Shown here: positions 13,297-20,169 of the stretch, piece after piece
How positions within the stretch are numbered: position 1 is the first letter of the stretch
Layout of the letters: each line of letters opens with the position of its first letter
Virus record (IMG/VR): IMGVR_UViG_3300037672_001069
Span: 1 to 23,062 of that record
Origin: a virus
Length of the DNA stretch: 23,062 nucleotides
Direction: 5' to 3' (one strand)
Translations under genes and position numbers: made by a program
Notes under the pieces: generated by a model
What the model was told of the DNA's origin: nothing
Database searches by the model: none
Seen by the model: only the letters and a program-made list of their open reading frames with translations

Positions 13297-14461
13297 GACA
13301 AACAATGAGGATAGACCAATGGTCGAATCCATGACTGTTTTTAATTCAGAAGTGGTTGATACCAAAAAACAACCAATGTTCTTTGGTAAACCATTGGGTA
13401 TTCAGAGATACGATTCTTATAAGTATCCAATTTTTGACAAACTCACAACGCAGCAGTTAGGGTATTTCTGGAGACCTGAAGAAGTTTCTCTTCAGAAAGA
13501 TCGTGCTGATTATCAGACATTACGTCCAGAGCAGAAGCATATCTTCACTTCTAACCTGAAGTATCAGATTATGCTCGATTCTGTTCAGGGTCGTGGTCCT
13601 GGTATGGCATTTATTCCTTACTGCTCCTTACCTGAATTAGAAGCGTGTATGGAGGTCTGGGGATTCATGGAGATGATTCACAGTCGTTCATATACACATA
13701 TCATCAAAAACATTTATGCAGACCCTTCAGATGTGTTTGATCATATTCTGACTGACGATCGTATTGTCGAACGTGCAATGAGTGTGACAGAGGCATATAA
13801 TGACTTTATCAATGCAGCACATCATTATGATAGTACTAATGATTGGCAACACGCAATAGAAGGAGTTCCTTATGCACAAAGTTCAAGATATGAACTCAAA
13901 CGCAAATTGTTTAAAGCAGTTGCAAACGTTAATATTCTTGAAGGTATTCGCTTTTACGTATCATTTGCATGTAGTTTTGCTTTTGGCGAACTCAAACTTA
14001 TGGAGGGAAGTGCAAAAATCATCTCACTGATTGCTAGAGATGAGAACCAACATCTTGCCATTACTCAGAATATTCTGAAGAAGTGGAAGGAAGGTGATGA
14101 TCCTGAGATGGCACAAATCTTCAAAGAAGAAGATCGTTGGTTATATTCTATGTTTGAAAAAACTGTGAATGAAGAAAAAATTTGGGCAGAGTATTTGTTT
14201 AAAGATGGATCAATGATTGGTCTCAATGATAAATTGTTGCAGCAGTATGTTGAGTGGATCGCCAACCGTAGAATGAAAGCAATTGGATTAAAACCTATCT
14301 ATGACATACCCGCAAAGAATAACCCACTCCCCTGGACGGAACATTGGATTTCGTCGAAGGGTCTTCAAGTTGCTCCTCAAGAAACTGAGGTTGAGTCTTA
14401 CATCGTCGGAGGAATTAAACAAGATGTCAAAAAAGATACCTTCTCAGGATTCCAACTTTGA
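13277..14461 (+). CDS. nrdB: ribonucleoside-diphosphate reductase, small (beta) subunit NrdB
   Basis: A 394-residue class Ia R2 protein that houses the diiron-tyrosyl radical used by NrdA. Expected ligands are all present: Asp101 (MLDSVQG), Glu132 and His135 (EMIHSRSYTHI), radical Tyr139, Glu222 (ILEGIRFYVSF), Glu256 and His259 (ARDENQH). The C-terminal tail, KKDTFSGFQL, resembles the peptide that docks on NrdA. It starts at GTG 13277 with a strong Shine-Dalgarno (GAGGAGG, 13264-13270) six bases upstream, inside the end of nrdA, so the two subunits are translationally coupled. Identity to the Escherichia coli motifs is high by eye. Confidence 0.97.
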   Translation: MSLVKFKTNNEDRPMVESMTVFNSEVVDTKKQPMFFGKPLGIQRYDSYKYPIFDKLTTQQLGYFWRPEEVSLQKDRADYQTLRPEQKHIFTSNLKYQIMLDSVQGRGPGMAFIPYCSLPELEACMEVWGFMEMIHSRSYTHIIKNIYADPSDVFDHILTDDRIVERAMSVTEAYNDFINAAHHYDSTNDWQHAIEGVPYAQSSRYELKRKLFKAVANVNILEGIRFYVSFACSFAFGELKLMEGSAKIISLIARDENQHLAITQNILKKWKEGDDPEMAQIFKEEDRWLYSMFEKTVNEEKIWAEYLFKDGSMIGLNDKLLQQYVEWIANRRMKAIGLKPIYDIPAKNNPLPWTEHWISSKGLQVAPQETEVESYIVGGIKQDVKKDTFSGFQL

Positions 14462-14639
14462 AGAAGTATGGAAGGAGATGGATGAGATAGAACCTCTTAC
14501 TCCACCTCCTCCTTCAAAAAAAGAATTATCTAATGAAGCACTAAGAGCATATAGAGAAGCAGCATTGTCTGATGCCTATATGTTTGGTGAATATAATGGA
14601 TATGATGCATATCAAGACTATGGTGATATTCCAAATTGA
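14424..14639 (+). CDS. small acidic protein overlapping nrdB, 71 aa
   Basis: The ATG at 14424 gives a 71-residue acidic protein (NFEEVWKEMDEIEPLTPPPP, later DAYMFGEYNGYDAYQDYGDIPN) whose first 38 bases overlap nrdB in another frame. A GGAGGA lies 10 bases upstream at 14408-14413. Alternative start codons further upstream in this frame would overlap nrdB by over 100 bases. It is rich in Glu, Asp, Tyr and Pro, looks flexible and has no recognised motif. It could be a small partner of ribonucleotide reductase by position, but I have no direct support. It ends at the terminator hairpin, whose first two bases are part of its stop codon. Confidence 0.62.
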   Translation: MSKKIPSQDSNFEEVWKEMDEIEPLTPPPPSKKELSNEALRAYREAALSDAYMFGEYNGYDAYQDYGDIPN

Positions 14640-14665
14640 GAGGACTTAGGTCCTCTCTTTTTTTT
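14638..14665 (+). terminator. strong intrinsic terminator closing the gp61-nrdAB operon
   Basis: A perfect 8-bp stem, GAGAGGAC / GTCCTCTC, with a 4-base loop (TTAG), is followed by eight T residues (14658-14665). It starts within the stop codon of the 71-aa ORF. It should stop transcription of the primase-reductase operon. Confidence 0.9.
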
Positions 14666-14672
14666 ATAAATA
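14665..14672 (+). promoter_or_regulatory. late promoter TATAAATA abutting the terminator
   Basis: A perfect TATAAATA whose first T is the last T of the terminator's T run. It is 19 bases before the ATG at 14692, so the predicted leader is about 14 nt and has no Shine-Dalgarno sequence. It should restart transcription for the late genes at 14692-17650. Confidence 0.82.
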
Positions 14673-14691
14673 TCTAAAAACAGTATCTGTG

Positions 14692-15054
14692 ATGAAGACG
14701 TATAAGAAATTTGTTACTGAATCAAATCAGGCAGTAGAAAATCTTCATGAAGGTTGGAGGTCTGGTCTACGTGCTCTTGGAAGAAGTGTTGGTAGACAAA
14801 TGGTAAAGAGACCTGTTGATATTGTGACAGGTCTTTATGGGGCACAGAGAGCGTCTCAAGCGGCAACAAATCCTGCAGGGTATGATGAACCTGGTGTATA
14901 TGCTGGATTGGGTCAAATGATTCCATCGGTAAATCCTGGAGCTGCTGCAGTCAAATATGGTGCTATGGCATTTGATGCTGTAAGAAGAATTAAATCTTAT
15001 CAGAAATACTTGAAGATGAAAAAGAAAGAAGAAAAAGAAGAAGCAGCGAAATAA
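14692..15054 (+). CDS. putative internal head protein with capsid-targeting N-terminus, 120 aa
   Basis: The start MKTYKKFVTES strongly resembles the T4 internal-protein targeting peptide MKTYQEFIAE, with gp21-like cleavage predicted after Glu10 (VTE). The mature part would be about 110 residues, basic (RSGLRALGRSVGRQMVKRP), with a Gly/Ala/Pro-rich middle (GAQRASQAATNPAGYDEPG) and a Lys-rich C-terminus (KYLKMKKKEEKEEAAK). It could bind packaged DNA or the prohead core and might enter the host with DNA. ATG 14692 is chosen over GTG 14689 because it preserves the targeting peptide exactly. A perfect late promoter lies just upstream. Function beyond packaging is unknown. Confidence 0.8.
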   Translation: MKTYKKFVTESNQAVENLHEGWRSGLRALGRSVGRQMVKRPVDIVTGLYGAQRASQAATNPAGYDEPGVYAGLGQMIPSVNPGAAAVKYGAMAFDAVRRIKSYQKYLKMKKKEEKEEAAK

Positions 15055-15086
15055 TAATTTTTAAGTAAAACTACAAAGTATCGGAA

Positions 15087-16667
15087 ATGGCATCACTAAA
15101 CGAAGGAAGAAAAAAATTAAATTTTGGCACTAAGAGTGGTGTTGGTAATGTTGATATAGAGACTTCCCGTTCAAAGGTGCAAGATCCTGCCAATACTACT
15201 GTAAACCCAAAGAAAGAATCACCTAAAAATAGTGGTCAGGGATTTAATCCGAGCAAAGAATCCGCAGCACGGTATGCTGGTAAACCTGATGTTGTACAAC
15301 AGACAAAAGTTGCCGATGATATTAGATCTCGTGCAGGAGTAGATCCTACACCTAAAAAAGCAGCTTCTAATATCATTGGTGGTGGTAAAGCTCCTGATGC
15401 TGATGATATTAAAGTTGGTGGAGAAACAGCAAAACCTGGAAGAGGTCAAAGATATCGTCAAGCAAGACCGTCAGATGTAAAGTCTACTGGTATTGGGACT
15501 AGAACAAAACCAGCACCAATACCTAAAACAACCGCAGTTAAACAGTCTGAGGTATCTAAGAGAGCAGAGAGATTTAGGCAATCTTTTGGTACGCCTACTG
15601 GTGCAAATCCTCTTACAGGGGCACCAACGTACAGATCACTTCCTGCAACGACTAATCTACCACAGGGTGTTGGTGGAAGAGCACCAAGTTCGAGACAGTA
15701 TAGTAAAGTAAAGGTTAGTGATTTAACTCCTACTGCAAAACCTACAAAAGCAGTATCAGCACCAACTAAAACAAAGGTAAAACTTCCAAAACTAACTGTA
15801 ACGAAATTACCAGCACAACCATCTACAACAATAAGAAGAAGATCTGGAGATGCTGGTCCAAGTAGTAAACTTGATGCTGGAAAGTTTACACCACCAAAAA
15901 GTGCAACCAGATCCGTTACAACATCAAAAGAACCTACTTTAGATCTTGGTCGTAAAACTCAAGTTAAAACTAGAGCAGGATCAGTATCATATAAACCCGA
16001 AAAGTACAAGGTATCTTCTAAATATGGTCCTTTGAGTGTAGCTGGTGATGCTTTATATGGTGGAGTTGTTGGTTATGATGCATATCAGAAAGCAAAAGCA
16101 AGAGGACAAACTGATGCCTATGCATATAAGCAGGCAGCGGCGCAAGGCGGTACTGTAGCTACTGCTGGTGCTGCAGGTGGTGCTTTTGGTAGAAAGATTG
16201 GTTCTAAGGCTCCAGGATGGTCAAAGATGATTGCTGCTCCAGTTGGTGACATTCTCGGTAGTTCTATTGGCGGATATGTTGCACAAACTGCTAGTCCAGG
16301 AATAGTTGGAGCAAGTAAGTCTGATAAGAAATGGATGCAATGGGCAAATCGTTCTGTCCAACAAGGAACTCCCACACAATCTGCAACTTCAAAAAGCGGA
16401 AACCGAGCGATTGTACGTGATGCTAAAGGTAAAGAACGGGTTGGATACCGTGCTTATAAGGGCGGCAAAGCAGTGTACAAGCACGGTAACGATCCCTCTT
16501 CACTTCAATACACTTCTAGTAATCCTCTTGAAAGAATTGGTAGAACAGTTGGTAGTAGTGGTGGTCTTGGTCCAGTCTCTGATTTGATTAAGGGATACTA
16601 CTCTAGAAAAGATACTGCAACTAGAACAGCAAACGTTGCTGCTCAAAGATCTAGAGCAAGTAAGTGA
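15087..16667 (+). CDS. large basic low-complexity late protein with Gly/Ala-rich segment, 526 aa
   Basis: A 526-residue protein very rich in Lys, Thr, Pro, Ser and Arg over residues 1-310 (for example GRGQRYRQARPSDVKSTG), so probably disordered and nucleic-acid- or surface-binding. Residues about 312-408 form a Gly/Ala-rich block (GGTVATAGAAGGAFGRKIGS, then DILGSSIGGYVAQ) reminiscent of glycine-zipper membrane segments. The C-terminus has a compact-looking motif (GYRAYKGGKAVYKHGND). No catalytic site is recognised. Its place after a capsid-targeted gene suggests a virion interior protein, possibly ejected with the DNA; this is inference. It begins 32 bases after the previous stop with no clear promoter of its own, so it probably shares the 14665 promoter. 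Confidence 0.78.
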   Translation: MASLNEGRKKLNFGTKSGVGNVDIETSRSKVQDPANTTVNPKKESPKNSGQGFNPSKESAARYAGKPDVVQQTKVADDIRSRAGVDPTPKKAASNIIGGGKAPDADDIKVGGETAKPGRGQRYRQARPSDVKSTGIGTRTKPAPIPKTTAVKQSEVSKRAERFRQSFGTPTGANPLTGAPTYRSLPATTNLPQGVGGRAPSSRQYSKVKVSDLTPTAKPTKAVSAPTKTKVKLPKLTVTKLPAQPSTTIRRRSGDAGPSSKLDAGKFTPPKSATRSVTTSKEPTLDLGRKTQVKTRAGSVSYKPEKYKVSSKYGPLSVAGDALYGGVVGYDAYQKAKARGQTDAYAYKQAAAQGGTVATAGAAGGAFGRKIGSKAPGWSKMIAAPVGDILGSSIGGYVAQTASPGIVGASKSDKKWMQWANRSVQQGTPTQSATSKSGNRAIVRDAKGKERVGYRAYKGGKAVYKHGNDPSSLQYTSSNPLERIGRTVGSSGGLGPVSDLIKGYYSRKDTATRTANVAAQRSRASK

Positions 16668-16673
16668 TAAATA
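16666..16673 (+). promoter_or_regulatory. late promoter-like GATAAATA overlapping a stop codon
   Basis: GATAAATA matches seven of eight bases of the late core and overlaps the TGA of the 526-aa gene. It is 23 bases before the ATG at 16697. The following leader contains TAAGATAGGAAA, also found after the 7214 promoter, with AGGA at 16681-16684 as a possible ribosome-binding site. Confidence 0.55.
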
Positions 16674-16696
16674 CTAAGATAGGAAACTAACTGGCA

Positions 16697-17650
16697 ATGT
16701 ATAATCTTTCGGAAGACAAGCACATCTTTTTGCATGTAACATACTCTATGCTTGAAGAGGGATATGATATTGATGAAATTCTTGGAATGTGGGTGCTGGC
16801 GGATGAAGAAGAGTTGAGTGAACTTATGGAGTCACTTACTTTAACTGAAGAAATTGATCTTAGTAATCAAGATCTAGAAGGTATTACTAGATATTATTTT
16901 GGCGAAAGATTTAAACCCAATTTAAATTTTAGTTGGTTAAAAAGATTATTTGGTAGGGGACAGAAGATTAAACCACCTAAGGTAACACCTAAGGTAAAAC
17001 CAACAAAACCCGTTACTACTTCTGGAGGTAAACCTGTTACTCAAGGTAGTGGATCATCTAAACCTACAACGAAACCAAAAGTTACGAAGAATACCACTGG
17101 AACATTAGCAGATAAAGTTAAGAAAAATGCACCTAAGATTGTAGCTGGTGCCGCAGTTATTGGTGGCGGTTTACTGGGTGGTAGTGATCTTTTACCAGGT
17201 GAACCTGGTACTGGTAATAGTAATCCTCCACTAAAAGATGATAAAGGAGATGATGGAGATAAGAATACTGATAATGCAGCAGCAGATGCAAAAGCAAAAG
17301 CAGATGCAAAAGCAAAAGCAGATGCAAAAGCGGAAGCAGATGCAAAAGCATCATCAGAAAAGAATTCATCTTCAAATAACAAATCTTATGGTTGGTGGAG
17401 ATTGCAAAATCAACCAAAAGATCTTTATAAGAACAGTCCTGGATATCAGGTAAGTCTTAAAGCATATAAGAATATTAGAGCAAATCCTGTACCTTCAATC
17501 TATGATCACTATGAAGTGATTGCAGACTATCTGATCAAAGAAGGACATGCTTCTGATATTAATGAAGCGGATTATATAATGAAGCAACTAGACGAAGATT
17601 TCGTTCAAACTATTATCGAATCTTCTTGCGGATCACATAAGAAGAAGTAA
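16697..17650 (+). CDS. late protein with membrane-like segment and Ala/Lys/Asp repeats, 317 aa
   Basis: Residues 1-75 form an acidic helical domain (SMLEEGYDIDEILGMWVLAD). Residues 86-145 are basic and rich in Pro, Thr and Lys (KIKPPKVTPKVKPTKP). Residues 147-163, KIVAGAAVIGGGLLGG, could cross or insert into a membrane. Residues 196-218 consist of Ala-Asp-Ala-Lys units coded by an 18-base tandem repeat. The C-terminal domain (225-317) is helical with aromatics (YGWWRLQNQPKDLYK) and ends in KKK. The order recalls proteins that anchor or insert into membranes, but no family is recognised. It shares build and neighbourhood with the 526-aa gene and likely acts with it in the virion. The stop abuts the convergent gene's stop with no gap. 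Confidence 0.78.
   Translation: MYNLSEDKHIFLHVTYSMLEEGYDIDEILGMWVLADEEELSELMESLTLTEEIDLSNQDLEGITRYYFGERFKPNLNFSWLKRLFGRGQKIKPPKVTPKVKPTKPVTTSGGKPVTQGSGSSKPTTKPKVTKNTTGTLADKVKKNAPKIVAGAAVIGGGLLGGSDLLPGEPGTGNSNPPLKDDKGDDGDKNTDNAAADAKAKADAKAKADAKAEADAKASSEKNSSSNNKSYGWWRLQNQPKDLYKNSPGYQVSLKAYKNIRANPVPSIYDHYEVIADYLIKEGHASDINEADYIMKQLDEDFVQTIIESSCGSHKKK
17282..17350 (+). repeat. 18-bp tandem repeat, about 3.8 copies, in a coding region
   Basis: GCAGATGCAAAAGCAAAA occurs twice exactly, then once with CGGAA in place of CAAAA, then as a partial unit of 15 bases. Each unit is six codons (Ala-Asp-Ala-Lys-Ala-Lys/Glu), so copy changes keep the reading frame. It may vary between relatives by slippage. 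Confidence 0.9.
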
Positions 17651-17995
17651 TTATCTAGTAACTGATTTTTTAACTAAAACAGTCCCTTCTACTGCTCTTG
17701 TAGTAGATCCAGTGGGACTGTTTAATATTAGGTCGTAAAAATATTTTCCAGGTTTTAGATTTGTAGTATCCGCCGCAAGAAGAGATATTGTAACTCTACC
17801 TGTTTTTCTATCGTTAGCAAAAGATATTGTAAAATCGGCAGTCTTTAATGACGACTCATATCTCTTCATTTGAGCACATCCATTAAATCCAGTCAAGTCT
17901 TTTATACTATTAGACTGTGCATCTTCTAGAACAAATGTTTGATCAAAGTCTGTTCCAGTGTATAATACTAAATTACTAACGTATGTGACTGCCAT
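17651..17995 (-). CDS. small beta-rich virion-type protein, 114 aa
   Basis: A 114-residue protein, MAVTYVSNLVLYTGTDFDQT, with alternating hydrophobic residues and a final strand set (LKPGKYFYDLILNSPTG and VEGTVLVKKSVTR) typical of an immunoglobulin-like or BppU-type beta-sandwich found in phage baseplate and tail proteins. That fold assignment is from pattern, not a search. It lies at the end of a minus-strand structural block and is preceded by a late-type promoter. Its last codons overlap a long inverted repeat, and its stop touches the stop of the plus-strand gene. Confidence 0.78.
   Translation of the reverse strand: MAVTYVSNLVLYTGTDFDQTFVLEDAQSNSIKDLTGFNGCAQMKRYESSLKTADFTISFANDRKTGRVTISLLAADTTNLKPGKYFYDLILNSPTGSTTRAVEGTVLVKKSVTR
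17677..17723. terminator. nested inverted repeat at convergent gene ends, possible bidirectional terminator
   Basis: A perfect 10-bp arm pair, AAACAGTCCC (17677-17686) and GGGACTGTTT (17714-17723), encloses a second 6-bp pair TCTACT/AGTAGA (17688-17693 and 17702-17707). It lies inside the last codons of the minus-strand gene, next to the convergent stops. T-rich but not perfect T-runs flank both ends (GTTTTAGTT on the minus strand), so termination is plausible in both directions but unproven. Confidence 0.5.
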
Positions 17996-18006
17996 CGTTT
18001 TTTAAA

Positions 18007-18014
18007 TATTTATG
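18007..18014 (-). promoter_or_regulatory. late promoter (CATAAATA, minus strand) overlapping a stop codon
   Basis: On the minus strand CATAAATA lies 11 bases before the ATG of the 114-aa gene and contains the TAA stop of the upstream 718-aa gene. It differs from the late core by one base. A start about six bases beyond it gives a leader of only a few bases. Confidence 0.55.
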
Positions 18015-20166
18015 GTAAATCAACCAAGAATGGAGTAATCCAATCTTCATTAGAATTTGTTACTGTAGTGATGGTAATATTTTTTTCATTTAACTTAGCA
18101 ACAAACGCATCATAAGATGCTCTAACTGTTTGAAGTGTCATACTACCAGAAGTATCAATGAACAAAGCGATAGAAGATCCCTCTGGAAGATCATCTATCT
18201 TACAAATCTTGTACCAATCAGTTGCATCTGCAGCAGTTCCACCATCCCTATTTACAATTACTGGTCCGAAGGTTAAACCATTTGCTTGTGCTCCTGGTAC
18301 TGTAGATGTATCTAGGATAGTGATATCTGGAGATCTTATAATAATTGGATCAGTATAACTATGACCTCTTATCGCAACATAGAATACTTCAACACCTTCG
18401 GATACAAAGTCTGCAGTAATTCCAATTGTAGTACTACTAGAACTACCATATCCACTATAAGTTCCAGTTTGGATTTCATGATTAAGAGCTGAAAAACTAG
18501 AATTAAAATCATCATCATTTATTGCACCACTTACAATTTCTATAGTTGCATAAGCAGGACCTTCTGGCATATTTGTACTAATACCAGTTACTGGATGCCT
18601 AGGATTTCCAAAGGTAAGATTTAGTGTATCTCCTTCATTCACTGTAGTTTTATCTACAGTCAGATCAAATAATAAATCTACATCAGTTACAGTTAGTGTT
18701 TTAGATGTAAGAGCAGTTCCGGAACTACCAGAAGATCTTTCGCGAACTACGAATCTAAAGACATCATTTTCATTTGATCGCCAATCGTAAAATGCTCCAG
18801 ATCTAAATGTGGTTGCAGAACCTACTGTATCAACATCTTTAGCGGATGAACTCTGTAATTGATCATTACCGAAATTCCAGAGACCCAAATCTCTATAGTT
18901 TACATTACTTCCAGTTCCAGGTTCTTCTTCAAAATCTACTCGAAGTTGTGTTCCCACTGCAACATTTTGAGTGTTTATAGTAACATCGAATAATTGACCT
19001 TCTTCAAAAGTATCGGTTGCTATTCCAGTTTGAACTTCTACGAAATCTATATCATATATTGGGAATACATCATTGACAGTAATAGTTGGTGTTGTTGTTA
19101 CTGCCGCACCAGAAGTAGAACCAGTTCTAATTGTGACATTAAAGTTTTCAGTTCCTTCGGATCCAGGAGGTTCTGCTACTAACGCTCTGGAGAATGTAGC
19201 AATACCGCCAGTTGTGGTACCATTACCAACAATATTGAATGATCCTGTTAAACTATTATCTGTAAAGTCTGCTGCTACAGTTGTTCCAGAAGTGCTAAAG
19301 TACAGCGTAGTTCCAGCTGCTATACCTGTTGCATTAACAGTAAATTCAACAGACGATCCTTCATTTACAACTGTTGTTGATACTCCAACAGAGTACAATG
19401 CTACAACATCATTAATTGTAATATCATCAGTTCTTGTGACAACTCCAACAGTTGTTGAGTCTGTTAAAATAACAGTACGGAATGTCTCTGGACCTTCTGT
19501 TACACCATCCAGTATAATTGTTCTGGTTACTGTTGCGATACCGCCATCAGAAGTTCCATCACCAACAATGGCGAATGACCCAGAGTTTGGTGATATTAAG
19601 TCTGCGCCAACAGCGGTTGTTCCAGATATACCTGATTCTGTGTTGTAATATAATGTAGTTCCAATATTTACGCCACTGGTTGTGACTACGAAATTGATTG
19701 TACCACCTTCATTAACATTAGTTGCAGATGGTGTGATATCATATATTGGGACACTAGAACTTTGTAGTAATGCGCCACCAAGACCTTTAATTGTTAATGC
19801 CCTTCCGCGAGCAATAGGTATATTTTGATTTAATGTATATGTTGATCCATCTTTAGTGACACCTTGATCTTCACCAACAAATGTAAGTAGTACTGATGTA
19901 GATCCAAAACTTACAGTTACTCTGTCGTTTGTTAATGCAGGTAAGTAAAATAAGGTTTCATTTGCTTCATCACTAGAAATATCAACAGTTTCAAAGTTGT
20001 CAAAAGGTATTACTCTAACGTCATCTGTCGTACTAATCCCAACTGCCTTTTCAGATAGAATTGCATCAATATAAAATTCAGGTATAGTTGTATTTGCAAA
20101 CTTGGATTTAAATTTCCTTAACCAAGTTTTAAAACTAGTTCTTTGTGCTAATGTGGGCTTTGCCAT
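18010..20166 (-). CDS. Calx-beta-repeat virion protein with C-terminal VWA-like metal site, 718 aa
   Basis: The N-terminal domain (1-135) begins MAKPTLAQRTSFKTWLRKFK and is unrecognised. Four Calx-beta-like repeats follow at about 140-253, 256-367, 370-496 and 499-619. They open with YDITPSATNVNEGG or variants (VNEG, EEG) and close with TINDV/TVTDV. Repeats 1 and 2 share a segment, GSFAIVGDGT...GGIAT, showing a recent duplication. The C-terminus (652-718) has an SSIALFIDTSGSMT strand with DxSxS (Asp671, Ser673, Ser675), the metal-ion site of VWA domains, but only about 45 residues follow, far short of a full domain. It looks like an extended fibre or appendage protein binding Ca/Mg. Ribosome site AGGTGG (20173-20178) lies six bases before the ATG. 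Confidence 0.85.
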   Translation of the reverse strand: MAKPTLAQRTSFKTWLRKFKSKFANTTIPEFYIDAILSEKAVGISTTDDVRVIPFDNFETVDISSDEANETLFYLPALTNDRVTVSFGSTSVLLTFVGEDQGVTKDGSTYTLNQNIPIARGRALTIKGLGGALLQSSSVPIYDITPSATNVNEGGTINFVVTTSGVNIGTTLYYNTESGISGTTAVGADLISPNSGSFAIVGDGTSDGGIATVTRTIILDGVTEGPETFRTVILTDSTTVGVVTRTDDITINDVVALYSVGVSTTVVNEGSSVEFTVNATGIAAGTTLYFSTSGTTVAADFTDNSLTGSFNIVGNGTTTGGIATFSRALVAEPPGSEGTENFNVTIRTGSTSGAAVTTTPTITVNDVFPIYDIDFVEVQTGIATDTFEEGQLFDVTINTQNVAVGTQLRVDFEEEPGTGSNVNYRDLGLWNFGNDQLQSSSAKDVDTVGSATTFRSGAFYDWRSNENDVFRFVVRERSSGSSGTALTSKTLTVTDVDLLFDLTVDKTTVNEGDTLNLTFGNPRHPVTGISTNMPEGPAYATIEIVSGAINDDDFNSSFSALNHEIQTGTYSGYGSSSSTTIGITADFVSEGVEVFYVAIRGHSYTDPIIIRSPDITILDTSTVPGAQANGLTFGPVIVNRDGGTAADATDWYKICKIDDLPEGSSIALFIDTSGSMTLQTVRASYDAFVAKLNEKNITITTVTNSNEDWITPFLVDLP

Positions 20167-20169
20167 ATA

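Noticed and set aside
17282-17350. CRISPR-like repeat array
   Set aside because: The units are contiguous with no spacers and stay in frame within a coding region.
17157-17417. Leu/His-rich minus-strand ORF
   Set aside because: Its repeats are the reverse complement of the 18-bp tandem repeat in the plus-strand gene, not an independent protein.
19073-19648. 191-aa plus-strand ORF opposite the Calx-beta gene
   Set aside because: It mirrors the low-complexity Val/Thr/Pro coding of the minus-strand repeats, has no start signal and lies wholly within a well-supported gene.
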